Part shown: piece by piece, positions 1 through 12,224 of the stretch
Layout of the letters: the number at the start of each line of letters is the position of its first letter
Numbering within the stretch: the stretch's first letter is position 1
Source of the DNA: Hydractinia symbiolongicarpus
Lineage: Eukaryota > Cnidaria > Hydrozoa > Anthoathecata > Hydractiniidae
Reading direction: 5' to 3'
NCBI RefSeq assembly: GCF_029227915.1
Contig: NC_079877.1
Coordinates: 7,380,001-7,444,000, forward strand
Length of the DNA: 64,000 nucleotides
Notes under the pieces: model-generated
The model's input: only the letters and a program-made list of their open reading frames with translations
Told to the model about the DNA's origin: nothing
Database searches by the model: none
Made by a program: the position numbers and the translations under genes

Positions 1-2219
1 AGTGGAAGCGCTTCATTTAAAAACTTAGATAAATAAGTCATTTTTTACTGTGGGACCAATCCTAGCCGTTATCGCCCGCTGAAAAATTGCGACAGTTTCA
101 AAAACTACATTTCAATGACGTTCTAACTGTATCAGTACGTTTGAGTTACAACGGTTGCGTCACATATTCGTACCAACATGTATCAAGTGATTTTCTTCCG
201 ATATTACTAAGTTGTATTGGTTTTAACAGTGAAACGATTGACTGTGGGAATTAATTCAACTAACTTTGGACTGTGACCTGATAAATGTGATAAATGAGAC
301 AATTGGACTCCAAGAAATCTTATTCTTCTTAATTTGACTTGAATGCCGGAACTTAGCGATTACATTGGGCGCTGTGGTAGCGCTTCATTTAAAAATTTAG
401 ATAAATAAGTCATTCTTTACTGTGGGACCAATCGTAGCCGTTGTCTCGCGCTGAAAAAATAGCGACAGTTTCAAAAACTACATTTCAATGACGTTCTAAC
501 GGTGTCAGTTCGTTTGAGTTAGAACGGTTGGGTCACATATTTGTACTAACATGTATTTAGCGATATTTTTCTCATATTACTAGTTTGCATCGCTTTTAAC
601 AGTGAAACGATTGACTGTGGGACTTAATTGAACTGATTTTTGACTGTGACCTTATAAATGTTATAAGTGAAAAAATTGGACACTAAGAAATGACATTCTT
701 CTTAATTTGACATGATTGTAGGAACTCAGCGATTACACTGGACCCTGTGGTAGTGATTCATTTAAAAATTTAGATAAATAAGTCAATTTTACTGTGAGAC
801 CAATCCTAGCCGTTAGCGCGCTGAAGATATAGAGAGAGTTTCGAAAACTCCATTTCATTGACTTTCTCACGGTGTCAATCCGTTTGAGTTCCGACGGTTG
901 CGTCACACATTCGTACCAACTTGTATTTAGTGATTTTCTTCCGGTATTACTAAGTTGTATCGCTTTCAACAGTGAAACGATTGACTGTGGGACTTAATTG
1001 AACTGATTTTGGACTTTGACCTTATAAATGTGATAAATGAGCAATTTTGACTACTTCTTAATTTGACGTGAATGCCGGAACTTAGCGATTACACTGGGCG
1101 CTGTGGTTGCGCTTTATTTAAAAATTAAAATAAATAAGTCATTTTTAACTGTGGGACGAATCCTAGTCGTTTGTTCGCGCTGAAGAAATAGAGACAGTTT
1201 CAAAAACTACATTTCATTGACTTTCTAACAGTTTTAATCCGTTTGAGTTGCAACGGTTGCGTCACATATTCGCACCAACATGCATTTGGTGATTTCCTTC
1301 CGGTATTACTTAGTTGTATCGCTTTCAACAGTGAAACGATTGACTGTGGGACTTAATTGAACTGATTTTGGACTTTGACCTTATAAATGTGATAAATGAG
1401 AAATTTTGACTACAAGAAATAACATTCTTCTTAATTTGACATGATTGCTGGAACTCAGCGATTACACTGGGCGCTGTGGTAGCGATTTATTTAAAAATTA
1501 AGATAAATAAGTCATTTTTTACTGTAGGACCAGTCCTAGCCGTTAGCGCGCGCTGAAGAGATAGAGACAGTTTCAAAAACTACATTTCATTGACTTTCTA
1601 ACGGTGTCAATCCGTTTGAGTTACAACGGTGTCGTCACATATTCGTACCAACATGTATTTAGTGATTTTTTTCCGATATTACTAAGTTGTATCGCTTTTA
1701 ACAGTGAAACGATTGACTGTGGGACTTATTTGAACTGATTCTGGACTGTGACCTTATAAATGTTATAAATGAACGAATTGGACTCCAAGGAATAACATTC
1801 TTCTTAATTCGACATGATTTGTTGAATTCAACGAGTACACAATGCTTTGTGGTAGTGCTTTTTAAAAAAATTTAGATAAATCAGTTTTTTTTTACTGCGG
1901 GACCAATCCTGGCCGTTAGCACGCGGCAAAAAAATAGAGGCATTCTCAAAAACTACATTTAATTGGTTTTTTGGCGGTATCAATCCGTTTGAGTTACAAC
2001 GGTTGCGTCACATATTCGTACAACATGTATTTAGTGACATTTTTCCGATATTACCAAGTAATATCGCTTTTAACAATGAAATGATTGACTGTGGAGCTTA
2101 ATTGAGCTATCTTTGGCCTGTGACCTTATAAATGTGATAAGTGGGCCAACTGGACTCCAAGAAATAACATTCTTCTTCTTTTGACATGATTGTTGGAACT
2201 CAGCGATTACACTTGGCGC
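1..2219 (+). repeat. First, diverged copy of the 6-monomer HOR
   Basis: Monomers start at 1, 373, 746, 1102, 1475 and 1848. The series 746, 1102, 1475, 1848 corresponds in order to 2592, 3336, 3709 and 4082 in the next block. The first two monomers together correspond to the single hybrid monomer at 2220, and the next block has an extra monomer at 2964. The monomer at 1848 belongs to a distinctive subtype (gtagtgctttt, then cctggccgttagcacgcgg and a following ggttttttggcggt) that recurs at 4082 and, more distantly, at the 47-64 kb 'tgcggtagcg' monomers. Confidence 0.8.
746..1101 (+). repeat. 356 bp monomer with internal deletion
   Basis: This monomer is about 16 bp short. Around 1050 the text reads gactacttcttaattt where neighbours read gactac, then aagaaataacatt, then cttcttaattt, so about 14 bp are missing. 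The gcgcgcgc core near 817 is also reduced (ttagcgcgctgaag). The deletion is flanked by short ctac/ttct similarity and is not seen in the corresponding monomer at 2592, so it appears private to this copy. Confidence 0.85.
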
Positions 2220-4452
2220 AGTGGAAGCGCTTCATTTAAAAACTTAGATAAATAAGTCATTTTTTACTGTGGGACTAATCCTAGCCGTTATCGCGCGCTG
2301 AAAAATTGCGACAGTTTCAAAAACTACATTTCAATGACGTTCTAACGGTGTCAGTCCGTTTGAGTTACAACGGTTGGGTCACATATTTGTACCAACATGC
2401 ATTTAGCAATATTTTTCTCATATTACTAGTTTGCATCGCTTTTAACAGTGAAACGATTGACTGTGGGACTTAATTGAACTGATTTTGGACTGTGACGTTA
2501 CAAATGTTTTAAGTGAGGAAATTGGACTCTAAGAAATGACATTCTTCTTAATTTGACATGATTGTAGGAACTCAGCGATTACACTGGGCCCTGTGGTAGT
2601 GATTCATTTAAAAATTTAGATAAATAAGTCAATTTTACTGTGGGACCAATAATAGCCGTCAGCGCGCACTAAAGACATAGAAACAGTTTCGAAAACTCCA
2701 TTTCATTGACTTTCTAACGGTGTCAATCCGTTTGAGTTACAACGGTTGCGTCACAAATTCGTACCAACTTGTATTTAGTGATTTTCTTCCGGTATTACTA
2801 AGTTGTATCGCTTTCAACAGTGAAACGATTGACTGTGGGACTTAATTGAACTGATTTTGGACTTTGACCTTATAAATGTGATAAATGAGCAATTTTGACT
2901 ACAAGAAATAACATTCTTTTTAATTTGACATGATTGCTGGAACTCAGCGATTACACTGGGCGCTGTGGTAGCGCTTCATTTAAAAATTTAGATAAATAAG
3001 TCATTCTTTACTGTGGGACCAATCGTAGCCGTGTCGCGCGCTGAAAAAATAGCGACAGTTTCAAAAACTACATTTCAATGACGTTCCAACTGTGTCAGTC
3101 CGTTTGAGTTACAACGGTTAGGACACATATTTGTACCAACATGTATTTAGCGATACTTTTCTCATATTACTAGTTTGCATCGCTTTTAACAGTGAAACGA
3201 TTGACTGTGGGACTTAATTGAACTGATTTTGGACTGTGATCTTATAAATGTTATAAGTGAGAAAATTGGACTCTGAGAAATGACATTCTTCTTAATTTTA
3301 CACGATTGCTGGAACTCAGCGATTACACTGGGCGCTGTGGTTGCGCTTTATTTAAAAATTAAGAGAAATAAGTCATTTTTTACTGTGGGACGAATCCTAG
3401 TCGTTTGTTCGCGCTGAAGAAATAGAGACAGTTTCAAAAACTACATTTCATTGACTTTCTAACAGTTTTAATCCGTTTGAGTTGCAACGGTTGCGTCGCA
3501 TATTTGCACTAACATGTATTTATTGATTTTCTTCCGGTATTACTAAGTTGTATCGCTTTCAACAGTGAAACGATTGACTGTGGGACTTAATTGAACTGAT
3601 TTTGGACTTTGACCTTATAAATGTGATAAATGAGCAATTTTGACTACAAGAAATAACATTCTTCTTAATTTGGCATGATTGCTGGAACTCAGCGATTACA
3701 CTGGGCGCTGTGGTAGCGCTTTATTTGAAAATTAAGATAAATAAGTCATTTTTTACTGTGGGACCAGTCCTAGCCGTTAGCGCGAGCTGAAGAAATAGAG
3801 ACAGTTTCAAAAACTACATTTCTTTGACTTTCTAACGGTGTCAATCCGTTTAAGTTACAACGGTGTCGTCACATATTCGTACCAACATGTATTTAGTGAT
3901 TTTTTTCCGATATTACTAAGTTGTATCGCTTTTAACAGTGAAACGATTGACTGTGGGACTTATTTGAACTGATTCTGGACTGTGACCTTATAAATGTTAT
4001 AAATGAGCGAATTGGACTCCAAGGAATAACATTCTTCTTAATTCGACATTATTTGTTGAATTCAGCGAGTACACAATGCTTTGTGGTAGTGCTTTTTTTA
4101 AAAATTTAGATAAATCAGTTTTTTTTACTGCAGGACCAATCCTCGCCGTTAGCACGCGGCAAAAAAATAGAGGCATTCTCAAAAACTACATTTAATTGGT
4201 TTTTTGGCGATATCAATCCGTTTGAGTTACAACGGTTGCGTCACATATTCGTACAACATGTATTTAGTGACATTTTTCCGATATTACTAAGTTATATCGC
4301 TTTTAACAATGAAATGATTGACTGTGGAGCTTAATTGAGCTAGCTTTGGCCTGTGACCTTATAAATGTGATAAGTGGGCCAACTGGACTCCAAGAAATAA
4401 CATTCTTCTTCTTTTGACATGATTGTTGGAACTCAGCGATTACACTTGGCGC
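2220..4452 (+). repeat. 6-monomer HOR unit, ~2233 bp, copy 2
   Basis: Monomers start at 2220, 2592, 2964, 3336, 3709 and 4082. Counterparts in the following block lie 2233 bp away at 4453, 4825, 5197 and (2234) 5570. The pairs share private variants: gtagtgattc with aataatagccg (2592/4825), cattctttactg with cgtagccg (2964/5197), and gttgcgctttattt (3336/5570). The upstream pair 1848/4082 is 2234 bp apart. The first monomer is a hybrid of the 1 and 373 types. Confidence 0.88.
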
Positions 4453-5940
4453 AGTGGAAGCGCTTCATTTAAAAACTTAGATAAATAAGTCATTTTTTTC
4501 TGTGGGACTAATCCTAGCCGTTATCGCGCGCTGAAAAATTGCGACAGTTTCAAAAACTACATTTCAATGACGTTTTAACGGTGTCAGTCCGTTTGAGTTA
4601 CAACGGTTGGGTCACATATTTGTACCAACATGTATTTAGCGATATTTTTCTCATATTACTAGTTTGCATCGCTTTTAACAGTGAAACGATTGACTGTGGG
4701 ACTTAATTGAACTGATTTTGGACTGTGACCTTACAAATGTTTTAAGTGAGGAAATTGGACTCTAAGAAATGACATTTTTCTTAATTTGACATGATTGTAG
4801 GAACTCAGCGATTACACTGGGCCCTGTGGTAGTGATTCATTTAAAAAATTAGATAAATAAGTCAATTTTACTGTGGGACCAATAATAGCCGTTAGCGCGC
4901 GCTAAAGACATAGAGACAGTTTCGAAAACTCTATTTCATTGACTTTCTAACGGTGTCAATCCGTTTGAGTTACAACGGTTGCGTCACAAATTCGTACCAA
5001 CTTGTATTTAATGATTTTCTTCCGGTATTACTAAGTTGTATCGCTATCAACAGTGAAACGATTGACTGTGGGACTTAATTGAACTGATTTTGGACTTTGA
5101 CCTGATAAATGTGATAAATGAGCAATTTTGACTACAAGAAATAACATTCTTTTTAATTTGACATGATTGCTGGAACTCAGCGATTACACTGGGCGCTGTG
5201 GTAGTGCTTCATTTAAAAATTTAGATAAATAAGTCATTCTTTACTGTGGGACCAATCGTAGCCGTTGTCGCGCGCTGAAAAAATAGCAACAGTTTCAAAA
5301 ACTACATTTCAATGAAGTTCTAACGGTGTCAGTCCGTTTGAGTTACAACGGTTGGGTCACATATTTGTACCAACATGTATTTAGCGATATTTTTCTCATA
5401 TTACTAGTTTGCATCGCTTTTAACAGTGAAACGGTTGACTGTGGGACTTAATTGAACTGATTTTAGACTGTGACCTTATAAATATTATAAGTGAGAAAAT
5501 TGGACTCTAAGAAATGACATTCTTCTTAATTTGACATGATTGTAGGAACTCAGAGATTACACTGGGCGCTGTGGTTGCGCTTTATTTAAAAATTAAGATA
5601 AATAAGTAATTTTTTGCTGTAGGACGCATCCTAGTCGTTAGTCCGCGCTGAGGAAATAGAGACAGTTTCAAAAACTACATTTCATTGACTTTCTAACAGT
5701 TTTAATCCGTTTGAGTTGCAACGGTTGCGTCACATATTCGCACCAACATGTATTTAGTGATTTTCTTCCCGTATTACTAAGTTGTATCGCTTTCAACAGT
5801 GAAACGATTGACTGTGCGACTTAATTGAACTGATTTTAGACTTTGACCTTATAAATGTGATAAATGAGCAATTTTGACTACAAGAAATAACTCTTCTTAA
5901 TTTGACATGATTGCTGGAACTCAGCGATTACACTGGGCGC
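4453..5940 (+). repeat. 6-monomer HOR, copy 3, truncated to four monomers
   Basis: Monomers start at 4453, 4825, 5197 and 5570. The first three match 2220, 2592 and 2964 closely at an offset of 2233 bp. The fourth (5570) starts like 3336 but carries gctgtaggacgcatcc and gtccgcgctgagg, so the HOR pattern decays here and is replaced by the 5.9-8.5 kb duplications. These 5570-type variants recur at 6314, 10409, 12597, 14459, 16647, 21114 and 21858. Confidence 0.82.
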
Positions 5941-8546
5941 TGTGGTAGCGCTTTATTTAAAAATTAAGATAAATAAGTCATTTTTAACTGTGGGACCAAT
6001 CCTAGCCGTTATAGCGCGCTAAAGAAATAGACACAGTTTCAAAAACTACATTTCATTGACTTTCTAACGGGGTCAATCCGTTTGAGTTACAACGGTTGCG
6101 TCACACATTCGTACCAACAAGTATTTAGTGATTTTTTTCCGATATTACTAAGTTGTATCGCTTTTAACAGTGAAACGGTTGACTGTGGGACTTAATTGAA
6201 CTGATTTTAGACTGTGACCTTATAAATATTATAAGTGAGAAAATTGGACTCTAAGAAATGACATTCTTCTTAATTTGACATGATTGTAGGAACTCAGAGA
6301 TTACACTGGGCGCTGTGGTTGCGCTTTATTTAAAAATTAAGATAAATAAGTAATTTTTTGCTGTAGGACGCATCCTAGTCGTTAGTCCGCGCTGAGGAAA
6401 TAGAGACAGTTTCAAAAACTACATTTCATTGACTTTCTAACAGTTTTAATCCGTTTGAGTTGCAACGGTTGCGTCACATATTCGCACCAACATGTATTTA
6501 GTGATTTTCTTCCGATATTACTAAGTTGTGTTTTTTTTAACAGTGAAACGATTGACTGTGGGAGTTAATTGAATGATTCTGGACTGTGACCTTACAAATG
6601 TGATGAAGGAGCTAATTGGTCTCCAAGGAATAACATTCTTCTTAATTTGACATGATTGCTGGAACTCACCGATTACGCTTGGCGCTGTGGTAGCGCTTTA
6701 TTAAAAAATTAAGACAAATAAGTCATTTTTTACTGTAGGACTAGTCCTAGCCGTTAGTTCGGGCTGAAGAAATAGAGACAGTTTCGAAAACTCCATTTCA
6801 TTGACTTTCTAACGGTGTCAATCCGTTTGAGTTACAACGGTTGCGTCACACATTCGTACCAACATGTATTTAGTGATTTTTTTCCGATATTACTAAGTTG
6901 TATTGGTTTTAACAGTGAAACGATTGACTGTGGGAATTAATTCAACTAACTTTGGACTGTGACCTGATAAATGTGATAAATGAGACAATTGGACTCCAAG
7001 AAATAACATTCTTCTTAATTTAACGTGAATGCCGGAACTTAGCGATTACATTGGGCGCTGTGGTAGCGCTTTATTTAAAAATTTAGATAAATAAGTCATT
7101 CTTTACTGTGAGACCAATCGTAGCCGTTGTCGCGCGCTGAAAAAATAGCGACAGTTTCAAAAACTACATTTCAATGACGTTCTAACGGTTTCAGTCCGTT
7201 TGAGTTACAACGGTTGGGTCACATATTTGCACCAACATGTATTTAGCGATATTTTTCTCATATTACTAGTTTGCATCGCTTTTAACAGTGAAACGATTGA
7301 CTGTGGGACTTAATTGAACTGATTTTGGACTGTGACTTTATAAATGTGATAAATGAGCAATTTTGACAACAAGAAATAACTCTTCTTAATTTGACATGAT
7401 TGCTGGAACTCAGCGATTACACTGGGCGCTGTGGTAGCGCTTTATTTAAAAATTAAGATAAATAAGTCATTTTTAACTGTGGGACCAATCCTAGCCGTTA
7501 TAGCGCGCTAAAGAAATAGAGACAGTTTCAAAAACTACATTTCATTGACTTTCTAACGGGGTCAATCCGTTTGAGTTACAACGGTTGCGTCACACATTCG
7601 TACCAACAAGTATTTAGTGATTTTTTTCCGATATTACTAAGTTGTATCGCTTTCAACAGTGAAACGATTGACTGTGGGACTTAATTGAACTGATTTTGGA
7701 CTTCGACCTTATAAATGTAATAAATGAGCGATTTTGACTACAAGAAATAACATTCTTCTTAATTTGACAAGATTGCTGGAACTCAGCGATTACACAGGGC
7801 GCTGTGGTAGCGCTTTATTTAAAAATTAAGAAAATAAGTTATTTTTTAGTGTGGGACCAATCCTAGCCGTTATCGCGCATTGAAGAAATAGAGACAGTTT
7901 CAAAAACTACATTTTATTGACTTTCTAACGGTGTCAATCCGTTTGAGTTACAACGGTTGCGTCACATATTCGCACCAACATGTATTTAGTGATTTTCTTC
8001 CGATATTACTAAGTTGTGTTTTTTTTAACAGTGAAACGATTGACTGTGGGAGTTAATTGAATGATTCTGGACTGTGACCTTACAAATGTGATGAAGGAGC
8101 TAATTGGTCTCCAAGGAATAACATTCTTCTTAATTTGACATGATTGCTGGAACTCACCGATTACGCTGGGCGCTGTGGTAGCGCTTTATTAAAAAATTAA
8201 GACAAATAAGTCATTTTTTACTGTGGGACTAGTCCTAGCCGTTAGTTCGGGCTGAAGAAATAGAGACAGTTTCGAAAACTCCATTTCATTGACTTTCTAA
8301 CGGTGTCAATCCGTTTGAGTTACAACGGTTGCGTCACACATTCGTACCAACATGTATTTAGTGATTTTTTTCCGATATTACTAAGTTGTATTGGTTTTAA
8401 CAGTGAAACGATTGACTGTGGGAATTAATTCAACTAACTTTGGACTGTGACCTGATAAATGTGATAAATGAGACAATTGGACTCCAAGAAATAACATTCT
8501 TCTTAATTTAACGTGAATGCCGGAACTTAGCGATTACATTGGGCGC
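5941..8546 (+). repeat. Overlapping 744 bp and 1488 bp duplications
   Basis: Monomers start at 5941, 6314, 6686, 7059, 7430, 7803 and 8174. About 5416-5766 is repeated at 6160-6510 (offset 744, two monomers), including the rare aacggttgactgtggg and cagagattacactggg. About 6473-7340 is repeated at 7961-8828 (offset 1488, four monomers), including gttgtgttttttttaacag and tgatgaaggagc. About 7342-7640 matches 5853-6151. The block is a small mosaic made by several successive exchanges. Confidence 0.85.
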
Positions 8547-8986
8547 TGTGGTAGCGCTTTATTTAAAAATTTAGATAAATAAGTCATTCTTTACTGTGAG
8601 ACCAATCGTAGCCGTTGTCGCGCGCTGAAAAAATAGCGACAGTTTCAAAAACTACATTTCAATGACGTTCTAACGGTTTCAGTCCGTTTGAGTTACAACG
8701 GTTGGGTCACATATTTGCACCAACATGTATTTAGCGATATTTTTCTCATATTACTAGTTTGCATCGCTTTTAACAGTGAAACGATTGACTGTGGGACTTA
8801 ATTGAACTGATTTTGGACTGTGACTTTATAAATGTTATAAGTGAGAAAATTGGACTCTAAGAAATGACATTCTTCTTAATTTGACATGATTGTAGGAACT
8901 CAGAGATTACACTGGACCCTGTGGTAGTGATTCATTTAAAAATTTAGATAAATAAGTCAATTTTACTGTGGGACCAATAATAGCCG

Positions 8987-9000
8987 TTAGCGCGCGCTAA
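8987..9000. other. Extended 14 bp palindrome TTAGCGCGCGCTAA
   Basis: In the gtagtgattc/aataatagccg subtype the dyad extends to a perfect 14 bp palindrome. I find it at 8987-9000 and also at 4892-4905, 13410-13423, 18575-18588 and 19692-19705. It depends on gctaaag in place of gctgaag. Copies at 13410, 18575 and 19692 follow the large duplication and the 1117 bp HOR, so they are not independent. Confidence 0.7.
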
Positions 9001-10781
9001 AGATATAGAGACAGTTTCGAAAACTCCATTTCATTGACTTTCTAACGGTGTCAATCCGTTTGAGTTACAACGGTTGCGTCACACATTCGTACCAACATGT
9101 ATTTAGTGATTTTTTCCCGATATTACTAAGTTATATCGCTTTTAACAATGAAATGATTGACTGTGGAGCTTAATTGAGCTAGCTTTGGCCTGTGACCTTA
9201 TAAATGTGATAAGTGATCCAACTGGACTCCAAGAAAAAACATTCTTCTTATTTTGACATGATTGTTGGAACTCAGCGATTACACTTGGCACAGTGGAAGC
9301 GCTTCATTTAAAAACTTAGATAAATAAGTCATTTTTTACTGTGGGACCAATCCTAGCCGTTATCGCGCACTGAAAAATTGCGACAGTTTCAAACACTACA
9401 TTTCAATGACGTTCTAACTGTATCAGTCCGTTTGAGTTACAACGGTTGCGTCACATATTCGTACCAACATGTATCTAGTGATTTTCTTCCGATATTACTA
9501 AGTTGTATTGGTTTTAACAGTGAAACGATTGACTGTGGGAATTAATTCAACTAACTTTGGACTGTGACCTGATAAATGTGATAAATGAGACAATTGCACT
9601 CCAAGAAATAACATTCTTCTTAATTTGACGTGAATGCCGGAACTTAGCGATTAGATTGGGCGCTGTGGTAGCGCTTCATTTAAAAATTTAGATAAATAAG
9701 TCATTCTTTACTGTGGGACCAATCGTAGCCGTTGTCGCGCGCTGAAAAAATAGCAACAGTTTCAAAAACTACATTTCAATGACGTTCTAACGGTGTCAGT
9801 CCGTTTGAGTTACAACGGTTGGGTCACATATTTGTACCAACATGTATTTAGCGATATTTTTCTCATATTAATAGTTTGCATCGCTTTTAACAGTGAAACG
9901 ATTGACTGTGGGACTTAATTGAACTGATTTTAGACTGTGACCTTGTAAATATTATAAGTGAGAAAATTGGACTCTAAGAAATGACATTCTTCTTAATTTG
10001 ACATGATTGTAGGAACTCAGCGATTACACTGGACCCTGTGGTAGTGATTCATTTAAAAATTTAGATAAATAAGTCAATTTTACTGTGGGACCAATCCTAG
10101 CCCATAGCGCGCGCTGAAGATATAGAGACAGTTTCGAAAACTCCATTTCAATGACTTTCTAACGGTGTCAATCCGTTTGAGTTACAACGGTTGCGTCACA
10201 CATTCGTACCAACATGAATTTAGTGATTTTTTTCCGATATTACTAAGTTGTATCGCTTTCAACAGTAAAACGATTGACTGTGGGACTTAATTGAACTGAT
10301 TTTGGACTTTGACCTTATAAATGTGATAAGTGAGCCATTTTGACTACAAGAAATAACATTCTTCTTAATTTTACATGATTGCTGGAACTCAGCGATTACA
10401 CTGGGCGCTGTGGTTGCGCTTTATTTAAAAATTAAGATAAATAAGTCATTTTTTACTGTAGGACGCATCCTAGTCGTTAGTCCGCGCTGAGGAAATAGAG
10501 ACAGTTTCAAAAACTACATTTCATTGACTTTCTAACAGTTTTAATCCGTTTGAGTTGCAACGGTTGCGTCACATATTCGCACCAACATGTATTTAGTGAT
10601 TTTCTTCCCGTATTACTAAGTTGTATCGCTTTCAACAGTGAAACGATTGACTGTGCGACTTAATTGAACTGATTTTGGACTTTGACCTGATAAATGTGAT
10701 AAATGAGCACTTTTGACTACAAGAAATAACATTCTTCTTAATTTGACATGACTGCTGGAACTCAGCGATTACACTGGGTGC

Positions 10782-11131
10782 TGTGGTAGCGCTTTATTTA
10801 AAAACTTAGATAAATAAAATTTTTCTTACTGGGGGACCAAACCTAGCCGTTAGCACGTGCTGAATAAATAGGAACAGTTCCAAAGGCTATATTTCATTGA
10901 CTTACTAACGGTATAAATCCGTTTGAGTTACAGAGGTTTTATTTAGCGATAGTATTCGGATATTACTAGGTTGCATCGCTTTTAACAGTGAAACGTTTGA
11001 CTGTGGGACTTAAGTGAACTGATTTTAGTCTTTGACCTTATAATTGTGATAAATGAGCCAGTTTGACTACAACAAATAACACTCTTCTTAATTTAACATG
11101 ATTGCTGGAACTCAGCTATTACGCTGGGCGC
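10782..11131 (+). repeat. Short (350 bp) monomer lineage, copy 1
   Basis: After gtttgagttaca the text goes almost directly to gaggttttatttagcgatag (10931-10950). About 25 bp are lost, covering the second AACGG, TTGCGTCAC and the ttcgtaccaacatg segment. The subtype also has actgggggaccaa, gcacgtgctgaataaatagg, cagttccaaaggctatattt and cggatattactaggttgc. Confidence 0.9.
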
Positions 11132-11875
11132 TGTGGTAGCGCTTTATTAAAAAATTAAGACAAATCAGTCATTTTTTACTGTGGGACTAGTCCTAGCCGT
11201 TAGTTCGGGCTGAAGAAATAGAGACAGTTTCAAAAACTACATTTCATTGATTTTCTAACGGTGTCCATTCGTTTGAGTTACAACATTGTCGTCACATATT
11301 CGTACCAACATGTATTTAGTGATTTTTTTCCGATATTACTAAGTTGTATTGCTTTTAACAGTGAAACGATTGACTGTGGGACTTAATTGAACTGATTCTG
11401 GACTGTAACCTTATGAATGCGATAAATGAGCCAATTGGACTTCAAGAATAACATTCTTCCTAATTCGACATGATTGCTGGAATTCAGCGAGTACACTAGG
11501 CTCTGTGGTATCGCTTTATTTAAAAATTAAGAAAATAAGTTATTTATAAGTGTGGGACCAATCCTAGCCGTTATAGCGCATTGAAGAAATAGAGAGAGTT
11601 TCAAAAACTACATTTCATTGACTTTCTAACGGTGTCAATCCGGTGGAGTTACAACGGTTGCGTCACAAATTCGCACCAACACGTATCTAGTGATTTTCTT
11701 CCGATAGTTCTAAGTTGTATTGGTTTTAACAGTGAAACGATTGACTGTGGGAATTAATTGAACTTATTCTGGACTGTGATCTTATAAATGTGATGAATGA
11801 GCTAATTGGTCTCCAAGAAATGACATTCTTCTTAATTTGACATGATTGTAGGAACTCAGCGACCACACTGGACCC

Positions 11876-12224
11876 TGCGGTAGTGATTCATTTAAAAATT
11901 TAGATAAATAAGTCAATTTTACTGGGGGACCAATCCTGGCCGTTAGCACGTGCTGAATAAATAGGAACAGTTCCAAAGGCTATATTTCATTGACTTACTA
12001 ACGGTATAAATCCGTTTGAGTTACAGTGGTTTTATTTAGCGATAGTATTCGGATATTACTAGGTTGCATCGCTTTTAACAGTGAAACGTTTGACTGTGGG
12101 ACTTAAGTGAACTGATTTTAGTCTTTGACCTCATATTTGTGATAAATGAGCCAGTTTGACTACAACAAATTACATTCTTCTTAATTTAACATGATTGTTG
12201 GAACTCAGCCATTACACTTGGCGC
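11876..12224 (+). repeat. Short (349 bp) monomer, hybrid left end, copy 2
   Basis: It carries the same internal deletion as 10782. The first ~45 bp (tgcggtagtgattc through caattttactg) belong to the long subtype seen at 25557, while the rest (ggggaccaatcctggccg onward) belongs to the short subtype seen at 25928. It is therefore a fusion of two monomers with the junction around 11917-11926. Confidence 0.88.
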
